From the NCBI GenBank assembly GCA_947034885.2, contig OX344754.2:17998501-18062500 (forward strand): a DNA stretch of 64,000 nucleotides, read 5' to 3'. Shown one piece after another: positions 25,081 through 33,670 of the stretch. The notes beneath the pieces are model-generated. The model searched no databases. It saw only the letters and a list, made by a program, of their open reading frames with translations, and was not told the DNA's origin. This stretch comes from Thuidium tamariscinum. Lineage: Eukaryota > Streptophyta > Bryopsida > Hypnales > Thuidiaceae. The translations under genes and the position numbers were made by a program. Position 1 is the first letter of the stretch. Every line of letters begins with the position of its first letter.

Positions 25081-26128
25081 CCTGGGGAGGACACTTCCCG
25101 TTTTTTAATAACCTACGTGCGGCGGAATATAGGGTACATTTAAATAATCTTAGGTAAAATTTATAAGAAATTTACATATAAATTAGGGAACATTAAAAGT
25201 GGCATGTCCTTTATAAGTAATATAGGGAACCGGAAAATATGGTCCATTAGAATTTAGGTAGATATAAATTAGGGGCAAAAGAATGGGATCCTAGGAAAAA
25301 AATTTAGTAGGTTCAATTAATATTTATAGTACTAGTTAGATACAACTCAAGATATAGGTACTATAGTGTATCTAAAGCTTGTCAAGTACTGTGGTATATC
25401 TACAACTCATCTACGGCATATCTTTAAGTCATATCTTTAAGTAATATCTTTCCAGCATATCTGTAACGACAAGAGGAAAATGTCAGTGCGCGCGTTTCTT
25501 CCTGGGTGTCAAGGTACTCGCAGTTCACGCATTTCTTCTTCGTAGAGGGATTTAATGTTTTAGGGTTTCAGTTCGAGGCGTTTGCGAGAACTCGTTTGTG
25601 TGAACTCATTACGTGAACTCGTTACGGTTAGGATTCCAGGCGTTTTCGTGGAGGGCATTAGAACGACGTATTTCTGATGTAATTTTTTTATACGAGGCAT
25701 ATATTTGTGGTCATAGTTCATAAATGAAATTCATGTTTGTGTTTTTAAACACATTTTTGTCCCTAAAATCTCTTCAATACTTTTTCAACCCTAATGTCTT
25801 GCTTTTCATGCATGTATTTGTGTTGTATTTGTATTCATGCATTGTTATAACTTGAATCTTTTTTTCTATAAGGTATTTGTTAGTCACTTGTATTCTCATT
25901 ATTTTTTTTTGTTAGTTTTTTTCCTTACAAAAAAAATAGCCTCTAATATATTCCTTTAGCCTACATATTATAAGTAATGATAGATATGATAATATGGATA
26001 ATTTCTTTGCTTTATGTAATAATAGGGGTCCTTTAAATGCTTTCTAGGAGGTAAATAGCCTTCCAAAAAATACCCCACCGCCACACGTGGGTCACCCAAA
26101 TACACAAGAAGTGTCCCCCCCCCTCGAG
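25081..26128 (+). mobile_element. hAT-like element B, copy 2 (1048 bp) with 8 bp target duplication
   Basis: The left end is CCTGGGGAGGACACTTCCCG; the reverse of the right end is CTCGAGGGGGGGGACACTTC. It is flanked by exact ATTAGAAG duplications at 25073-25080 and 26129-26136. Outer parts match copy 1 (17796-18726) inverted. The middle (about 25470-25690) is a GC-richer block absent from copy 1, with GTGCGCGCGTTTC and several CGTT/CGAG words, perhaps captured host DNA. No transposase is present. The target seems to have been a MITE-A relative. Confidence 0.88.
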
Positions 26129-27276
26129 ATTAGAAGACTATTTCAAGATTATTCCCCATGGTCTAAACCAGCCATTGTTGGCTTGATTAAAAAACAAACC
26201 AATGTTCAATAATCCTCCAATGAATTTAGTTTTACCTTCTATCTTGTATATACTTCAATTTAATAATTTTTTTAAGAGTGCAATTTTTTTTATAGAAGAA
26301 ATCCTTAACCTTCAACAATTTATTCAACATTAAAAAAAATCATAGTTTACAATATGTGGTACAAAAATGTTAAATTAAAAAAGTCCAAAGCCTTAATATC
26401 TAATCATACTAAGACTATGAACAAATCATTCAACTTAAATGAAAGTCATTCTCATTTTTAAAGATACTTTATGAAGTTGTTATTCTATCCAAGGGATTTG
26501 GTGTTACTAGAGTACAAATTTTTCTTAAAATATAAATATGAAAGTTTGTCAAGTGGTTGACTTGCATTGACCCTAGTTCAAATTTGGATTTGCAAAAATG
26601 AGGTCATAGAATCAAAAAACACAAAAATTCTAAAAAATCACCATGTCAAGAGAACCTCATTTCAAATCCATTCCAACAAAATTTGCCCCCAAATGATAAT
26701 ATTTTACTTGTAATTGAATTTAGAAGGAATTTAGAATTTTCCAATTCAAAACTTTTAGAAAAATATTGGTGATAGCATTGGTGAATCTTATTATATAGAT
26801 AGAATCTTATCGTATAGATATAATCTATATTCAACCTCTACAACTTTTATTTCCATTTCAATTCCAAAATAATCTTTCAAATAATACTTTACAATGATTT
26901 ATCTAAAACAATCATTTTTACAAATGAAACTTGATGCTTAGGGATTAACAATCCTAAAGTTTAATAAATTAAAAAATTGTTTCATGGTTTTGAGTTTTAA
27001 GTGATAAACTTTGATTTGTTAATGAGAAAATTAAAAAAAATAATTATCATGGAACACATTATGATACAAACCAATTTCTAATTTGAATGTTCTTTAAAAT
27101 GTGTTCATTCTCTAAGTTATACTTTTTGTATGGGTATCCTTTCAAATCAATAATATTGGCATTTTGTGGAATTTGTTTATATTATTGAATCTATTGATTC
27201 ATATAGGATGAGATGCCAAAAATTTAATGTCTCTAAAATTAGATTTTTACAGTTTAACACATTAAAAGCTATTTTT
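26129..27276. other. MITE-A remnant followed by AT-rich DNA
   Basis: 26129-26200 (AGAAGACTATTTCAAG, then GGTCTAAACCAGCC) matches the left part of MITE-A copy 1 and is the far side of the site broken by element B. The rest shows no supported feature. Confidence 0.45.
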
Positions 27277-27380
27277 AATTCCTAAAGGATTACTATCCCT
27301 TGAAAGGATAAATTAAATTGTAGGTAGGGAAATAGAACAAAACTTATGTCCAAATAAATTCAAAACAATTGATTTATTCA

Positions 27381-27633
27381 TGAGTATTCTAAACCGGGGT
27401 TTAAATCCATGAGTTTTGTGAAAAAGCTGGTTGAGGTAAAAAAGTCAAAATAAAAGTGGGTATGAAACTTATTTTTCCATCAAAATGGTGCCTAAAAAAG
27501 TTTGGTCCCCACTTTTGAAGTCGTGTGATATAAGTATCTTGCAAAAAAGTTTGATGCTTCAACTATAGTTGCCTTCTCAACTTCAAAAAAAGTCATGCCC
27601 AAAGTGGGGGGGGACTTTACAAATAACTCAAAT
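27381..27633 (+). mobile_element. Element G copy 1 (~253 bp)
   Basis: It is over 90 percent identical by eye to 39856-40120, from TAAACCGGGGTTTAAA through AAAAGTTTGGTCCCCACTTT to GGGACTTTACAAATAACTCA. The left tip (CGTAAAGTAC) is missing here. It lies about 100 bp inside a sequence starting TTAATTCCTAAAGGATTAC at 27277, that is, within a TTAA-type element. Confidence 0.8.
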
Positions 27634-28448
27634 GGATAATGAATATAAAAATGAAATTCAAAATTTTTGAATTTTGAATTTTTTTCTCTATGGATTATGT
27701 TTATATTTACATAGAAAGTTTTAATTCATTTTATTTGAATTATGGACAATCTTATTTTTTGTGCAATCTCAACATCAACTCAAAGAATTAACTCATAGGC
27801 TTCATTTTTAAATGCAATTTTTACAATTTTTCAAAAAGAAAGTTTCACATCATTTAGTTTGCTTGCTAGAATAATCTCATTGTTGGAATTAGTGTGTTTT
27901 AGTTCCAATGTAGAGATATTATTAATTAAATTTTTTTCTATCTCTCATCTATTTCTATTTAAGAATTTTTTTTTGTACTCTCAATTCAAATTCCCACTAT
28001 AAATATTTAAAGCTCAAAATTGTATAGTGCCAAAATTTTAAGTCAAGGAGGTTCAAAGTCAAATAATTTAGTCCCACAATGTGCAATTTTTCTTTGTTTT
28101 CTTCACTTTTAATGCAAATATTTTGCAATCTTTGTAGTTGAAATTTGAAAAATTTATCCTACATATTCTTGTACTAGCTATGTATAAGATCCTATAGTCA
28201 AGTGTCCAAAAATAATATTAAATTTAAGAAAAATCTTTGAAATAGAAAAGGTATTTTTTAATGTGTTTTTTAAAAAAAAAAAGGCCTTAGTGGGTTAGGA
28301 GCTAAATGGTCTGACTCACCATTTTTAAATGATATGTTTCAACATTCTTAAATGACATGGTTTACCATTTTGTAGTGTGTTTCTTGCATTAGCCTAGGCA
28401 ACAAAAGTTTATATATATAATCTATAGAGTATATTAGAAAATATAAAC
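27634..28448. other. Decayed TTAA-type element body
   Basis: Text such as TTATGGACAATCTTATTTTT and GGAATTAGTGTGTTTT recurs near 39.4-39.6 kb in F8, so this is probably the body of another copy. No gene. Confidence 0.45.
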
Positions 28449-28988
28449 TTAACCCCTAAATGCCTAAGGGGTTCAAACAAAACACAAATGTGTTATAAAA
28501 TGTAAGATTTATAACTTTTTTGTAGTTTGCATCGAAGAAGATAATGTGAAGGAGAAAAAGTGGAAGGCATTCGTATTGTCAAAATTATAAATGATTTTTA
28601 GATTCTTTTCAAATGAATTTTGAAGATATAACTTCAAAAATTCATCAAAAATACAATTTCTATCTTTAGCATTTGAATTTTTTTGATTGGTTGAGATTGT
28701 AGTTTCTATCAATTTGTGAAAAATGCATAACACCTAGTAATGAGAATACCATTACTTTCCCCAAATAGAAAGTTTTTCAACACTAGGTAAATTAAAAAAT
28801 CTTTGAGCTATTTCTTTTATAATTTTTGTTTGACCGTAGCAATCTTAGTATTGAATGCAAATATTGAAAGGTAGCCCAATCTTTTAGGAAAAAGGAAAAA
28901 AATTGAAAAAAAGTTTTTTTTCCACCCAAATTTTTTGCCCAAAGGTAGACAATGTCCAAAAATGGATGCTTGGGTGTTTAGGGGTTAA
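28449..28988. mobile_element. TTAA-bounded element F5 (540 bp)
   Basis: TTAACCCCTAAATGCC at the left is mirrored by TGGGTGTTTAGGGGTTAA at the right. The interior is AT-rich, with only a 74-codon frame of no recognised family. Confidence 0.6.
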
Positions 28989-29136
28989 TGAACTACAAAA
29001 TAGTGACAAATCTTTATTTTTATCAATGGAAGTGAAAATACATAATTAGCCTTGCCAATACATGCCAAAGTGAACTATTGTGTTGGATTTAAAAATTAGA
29101 TTGTAAAGGCTATTGATTTAAGAAAGATCTTTTTCT

Positions 29137-29803
29137 TGTCTAGGATCTATTTGTTTGTATGTCTATTTGTACAATAGAATCAAAATAGTTAAAAAATGAA
29201 TATTGACCAATTGCAAAACTTTTAAGATTTTAAAATTCATTCATGAAAGATCATAACATTGGTCCTTCGATATTGAGATGGTATTACGCTTTAGATTTGT
29301 GGGACTTATGACATATTACCTAATTCAAAAGTTACAATTGGTTGAAAGACCATGTGGAATAATTTTATATATGGTAAAGAGTCTCTTTTCAAAGATGTAA
29401 AAAGAGATTGTTGGTTCTTAAATAAACCTAATTATATATAGTTAGGAGTGCAACATTATGTTTGTATAGGACAAGGATTCACAAATGATATACTTTTATT
29501 TATTTACAACTTCTCCTCAAAGTCCACCATGATGACAATATTATTGTCTCTAAAGTAATATGAAGTCATCTTTTAGTGGTTTGAAGTGATGTTTTGTCCA
29601 AATTACTTTTATTAAAAAAAAATTTCAAAGATGCAAATGTGCCCCTTGCCTCATTAATAAACAATGTAATGGTGAAAAAATTGGAGTCAAATTTGCCCAC
29701 ATAAAAAATGCTAGGATGTATTATAAAGTTGAATGTATTGTATTTTGGGGACTAAACTTAGACTAGAGGGACTAGTACAAACATCTTGTAATCTAGGATT
29801 TAT
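29137..29803 (+). repeat. Satellite array T1, left part
   Basis: Array units carry the signature AATGCTAGGATGYATTATAAAG, then GGACTAAACTT, then TCTAGGATTTATTTGTATGT. Here one signature starts at 29137 (TCTAGGATCTATTTG) and the next at 29703-29803. The array is cut at 29803 by element C and resumes at 31233. Confidence 0.65.
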
Positions 29804-30257
29804 CTCGGGGGGTGCACTATTTAGGAACTCTGTTGATCACGTGCGAACAAGCCCCTATTATATGTAGGCTATTTAGGTAAGTTTTTGTAATTTATGGGGG
29901 GATTTTTTTACCTAAATTTCTAAAACTTGCCTATTTCATATACCCTATATTTTAGTTGAAATTTTTTTGGGTGTTCATTCTTTATACCCTATGTTTATTA
30001 TAAATACAACATTTTTTTTTCCAAGAACTGCAAGTGAATGGTTCATATAAGACCTAGAGTCGTAAATACAAACCTATAACCTAGCGCCTTTGGAAATTCA
30101 TAAGTAATCCAAAAATGTTTAAAAAAAATATGAAACCACTTCTATTAAATTCCATATCACTTTTTGGATGTGAGAAAATTGGATTCAAAATATTTTGTGA
30201 ATGCAATACATGAAACAAGTGGACCCCTTACTACACCTCCTACCTTAATACTAATGA

Positions 30258-30480
30258 AAAGCAATGACAAAACAATGCAAGAGTGAAATAAGGGCTGCAC
30301 AGAACTCGCAGAACTCAAGTGCATGTGATTATAAACAATACAAAGCAATGACAAAACAATGCAAGAGTGAAATAGGGGCTGTAAAACAGTTGCAAAACTT
30401 AAGTGTATGTGTTTATAATCAATGCAAAAGTACCATAGGAGCTGCACAGAAATCTCATGTGTATGTGTTTACAAACACAT
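30258..30480 (+). repeat. 84 bp tandem repeat inside element C
   Basis: AAAGCAATGACAAAACAATG begins at 30258 and again at 30342, with a shorter third unit from about 30421 (GCAAAAGTACCATAGGAGC). The open frames seen here on either strand are by-products of the repeat. Confidence 0.8.
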
Positions 30481-30689
30481 CACTCACATTCACAAGTGTG
30501 CCAAAAAGAATTTTGAAGCCTAGGGTTCACAGTCCAAGGAAAACAAAGCCAAAAATTTTTTGTATAAAACTTGGACACCGGGCATACAAAGTATTTGATT
30601 TCTGAAACAAAAGCTCCTGCTCGTGACCTACATGTTTGCAAACTTGAGCATGAGAGCCTGCATAACAAAAACTCATAAGAAAGTCAAAA

Positions 30690-30860
30690 ACGAAAACAAT
30701 ATGCTAAGCACAGGGTTCAGGGTCTTACCTCAACGAGAAGCCGGGGTAACCCAGACATTTGGCGAATTGGCGCGGTCATCTCCCCTCCGCACTTGGATTT
30801 CAACCTGCCACCCGTGGTGGAAACGAAACTTGAATTTCAAATTGACACGGGACAAAACAA
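30690..30860 (-). pseudogene. Possible captured exon fragment inside element C
   Basis: This segment is far richer in GC than the rest of the element. On the minus strand a frame gives FKFRFHHGWQVEIQVRRG and then a stretch ending VWVTPASR, followed at about 30730 by GAGGTAAGA, a good donor-like site. A stop codon lies right before that site in this frame. No family is recognised. Capture of a host gene piece by a TIR element is a known behaviour; here it is only a suggestion. Confidence 0.25.
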
Positions 30861-31232
30861 ATTATGGTGCCAACTAATTTTCTCAACAGCTGGTATAGGT
30901 TGGAAGTGTCAACAACCTCAGTTATTCTTGTAAACCACCATCATACATGGGATTCCACCTAGGTATCCTAAAACCAATTTATACTCTCTTAAGTATAATC
31001 CTAAAAAGTTTAGATTTTTGAAGGGGATTTGGAGGGGGGCTACCTTAGAAAAAAATAGAAAAAAAAATCTACTAATATAAGGCACCCTTCTTTTTTTACA
31101 ATGGCTAGTTGCCCTTTATGGATATGCTAATTTATTTTCAATAATTGTCAAAAATTTAGGTCGCCCCAATTAAAAATACCCTTCATTTGTTTGCACGCTA
31201 ACATCTAAAAAATGGGGAGTGCACCCCCCGGG

Positions 31233-31890
31233 GGATTTATTTGTATGTCTTTATGTACAACATAGTAAGAATGTAAGAAAATACAAAACAAAGCAACTTT
31301 TTATAATCATTCTTGTATGGCAAAAAAGATGTTGGATTCTTTCATCTTTAGAACAAATGCTAGGATGCAATATAAAGTTAGACATATAGACTTTGGGGAA
31401 GGAGGCTAAACTTCGATATAAGAAACTAAGTTAGTGAAATCTAATCTATTGTCTAGGATTTGCTTGTATCCAAGGTTTGTTTATATATGTCTTTACAATA
31501 GAGATAAAACCTTAAGAATTACAAAATTAACCAACCACAAAACCAAAAAAACAAGACAATTTCTTACACTCTTTCTTACAAGGCCAATTTTTTTAATCCC
31601 CCATCTTTACAACAAATGCTAGGATGCAATATAAAGTTGGGGATATAGACTTAAGTAAAGGCTAAAATTAAATGTAAAAAACTAAGCAAGTGCAATCCAA
31701 TGCACAATCTATGGTTTGTTTGCATCTATAGTTTGTCTATTTATCCTTGCAACAAAAAGGAGAGCTTAGAAAACATGAAAATTAACCAATCACAAATCAA
31801 GGCAAGCCAATTTTTTCTGGATAATCCCCCAATCCTCAAACAAATGCTAGGGTATATTATCTTCTGTGATTACAAAAGATACTAAGACAC
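31233..31890 (+). repeat. Satellite array T1, right part (~228-259 bp units)
   Basis: ACAAATGCTAGGATGCAATA and its variants recur at 31352, 31611 and 31839. The TCTAGGATTTGCTTG/TTTGTTTATATATGTCTTTA block recurs at 31241, 31453 and 31706. Units are diverged by substitutions and small indels. A further unit lies beyond element M copy 2, at 32450-32556. Confidence 0.8.
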
Positions 31891-32430
31891 TATTAGTTGC
31901 CCCCCCTTCCTCAAAAATTTTACAAGCCGTTGATTTAAATTTTTTTTAAATGCTTACCTTTGAATTCACCGCTGATTTGTAAGAAACCACAAACTGTTGA
32001 TCTTGTGAGATGTAATCTGAGACGTCCAAATATGAATACGTAATACATATATGGTACTATATACATATACAAATACACAATAATATTGGATACTAATATG
32101 GTACATATACTATATAATACTGAATACAGATACGCATATAAAATACAAATATGAAATCCCATATTGTTTGTCAAGGATATGGTCTCTGAGAATTACAAGA
32201 GGGGGTAGGGGAGGAAGGGGCTGGGAAGGAAGTGGGGATATGAAAATTTTAACAATTAACAATTAAATTTTTTTTGGGGGGGAGGGGCGGTGGGGATCAA
32301 AAATTAATTTTAAATAATTATTTTAAATTCCAAGGGGGGTGAGGAGTGTTTTTGAGGGAATTTTTTTTGAATTCAAATTTTTTTTGGGTGCTATTTTTTG
32401 AGTGCATATTACCTGTGCCTCACTATGCCT
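31891..32430 (+). repeat. Element M copy 2 (minisatellite-bearing, G-rich)
   Basis: It has about 120 bp of ATACATATATGG/ATACTGAATACAG-type minisatellite (32030-32150), then ATCCCATATTGTTTGTC, then GAGGGGGTAGGGGAGGAAGG and a second G tract near 32275-32290. The order matches element M at 531-1151. It separates two units of array T1. Confidence 0.5.
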
Positions 32431-32442
32431 ATGCACTCAAAA
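32396..32442 (+). repeat. 13 bp stem hairpin
   Basis: TTTTGAGTGCATA and its exact inverse TATGCACTCAAAA flank a 21-base spacer. It lies at the junction of element M copy 2 and the last T1 unit, about 300 bp upstream of a TATA-like site. It could be an element terminus; the function is unknown. Confidence 0.7.
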
Positions 32443-32449
32443 GACAGCC

Positions 32450-32556
32450 TACAACAATACTACAAATGTCCAATACACAGCTTCTTTGGGAAGGGCTAAA
32501 CTTGGCTGTATGGGACGGCCTCCCTACAATCTAGGGTTTGTTTGTTTGTAAGTCCG
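32450..32556 (+). repeat. Last T1 unit, abutting the gene 1 promoter region
   Basis: CTTTGGGAAGGGCTAAACTT and CAATCTAGGGTTTGTTTGTT match, in the same order, the T1 unit near 31393-31500 (CTTTGGGGAAGGAGGCTAAA and TCTAGGATTTGCTTG). The AT-rich satellite therefore runs directly into the GC-rich gene 5' region. Confidence 0.55.
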
Positions 32557-33670
32557 TCTGTCGGAGAGAGGTTGGTTGTCTGTTTCGATCGTCCCAAGGT
32601 TCTTGCAAGCCTCCATTCCCGCACCCACCCTGAGTGGCCCCTTCCCTTTGTTTGCCCGTTCCCTTTCCCTTCCCGTTGTTTTCCCGACCCTTTCCTTTCG
32701 CACTAGCATATATAGCCTTCCATCGCCTCCATCTTGCCTGCCTGCCTGCGATCGAATCCATTCTCCTCGAAATCCAGACCATCTCGATGCTTCTCTGACA
32801 CCTCCCAACAACAACCCAACAACCCATCACCCCATTTCCTTAAAACATCCATTCCCAGCCCGGCCTCTAGCCTTTTGCTTACCAATTTCTTGCAAATTGC
32901 TTCCAATTTCTTTCCGGTTGGGGCGGACGTCGTGTGCAGCTCCTTGGTTCGGCTTAAACCCCCACCTCCTATTCGCTGGAATTGAAAAATCCATGCCGCC
33001 GTTGCTTGTAAGTTCACCACCCGGCCCTCATGAGCTCGATCACACAGGCAAGCTCACTCGGAATTGGAGAATTCAATTCGAGAGAAGCGCCGATCGATCG
33101 TCGGCAGTTAGTTCTCGAGTTCTCGGGGTAGTTCGGATTTCGTCGTTGATCGTTGTGTTCAAGGACAGTTAGTTGCAAGGACAACAATGTGGTCGTTGGA
33201 GGGGAGAGTCTTGGGTTTTTTGGTGGGTCGGTAGTTTGGTAGTTTGAAATTGGGGGGTTAATTGGAGGCTATTTCTTGGAATTCTTGTGTTCAGAAGTGA
33301 AGTGAAACAGGGAGTTTAAGCTTCGGTAATGGTTATAATAGCGACGGGGGCAAAGGTGGAGTAATTAAGAAAGAAAAGGTGAGAGAGGCGGGGCTCATGA
33401 TTTTGGGTGTCCGCATTGGGGAGGGGGCCGGAGGTTAAGAAGAAGGAAGGTTGTGTTTGTTGACGGGTTAAGGTGGTTTTGGGAAATGCAGGGGCTTTGC
33501 TGATTTTGTGTTGACGGAAGGAAAGAGGTTTGTTTGAAAGGACGGAGACGACGGACGTGACGACGACTGTCGTGTTGTGTGTGTGCGCGCGATCAGATCG
33601 CAGCTCTGTTTCCTGTTATAGCGTCGCGGCGACGCCGATGGTTTTGGCCAGACCTGAATTGTAGTCAACC
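32557..33670 (+). promoter_or_regulatory. GC-rich promoter and 5' leader region of gene 1
   Basis: Base composition changes abruptly here to C- and CpG-rich. A TATA-like CATATATAG lies at 32707-32715, so transcription could begin near 32740. ATGCCGCCGTTGCTT followed by a GTAAGT donor at 33008 could be a short alternative first coding exon or part of a leader intron. Several open frames cross this region on both strands, but their Ser/Pro-rich, low-complexity products look like chance in C-rich DNA. A CGTGTTGTGTGTGTGCGCGC tract lies at about 33571-33590. Confidence 0.5.
32707..32715 (+). promoter_or_regulatory. TATA-like box for gene 1
   Basis: CATATATAG sits alone in C-rich DNA about 960 bp upstream of the proposed start codon. 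Its position fits a promoter with a long leader, perhaps with a leader intron. Confidence 0.35.

Larger units (their letters stand above)
29804..31232. mobile_element. hAT-like element C (1429 bp) with 8 bp target duplication
   Basis: The left end is CTCGGGGGGTGCACT; the reverse of the right end is CCCGGGGGGTGCACT. It is flanked by exact GGATTTAT at 29796-29803 and 31233-31240, and the array unit it split is recognisable across the junction. The interior has an 84 bp tandem repeat and a GC-rich, coding-like segment, but no transposase, so it is non-autonomous. It resembles element B in its G-run start but not in body. Confidence 0.88.

Noticed and set aside
30264-30605. 113-codon plus-strand frame inside element C
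   Set aside because: It follows the 84 bp tandem repeat, whose period is a multiple of three, so the frame stays open for that reason alone.
32576-33172. 198-codon open frame on the plus strand in the gene 1 leader region
   Set aside because: Its product is rich in Ser, Pro and Leu without domain character, open frames exist on both strands there, and the C-rich composition removes stop codons by chance. A TATA-like box lies inside it.
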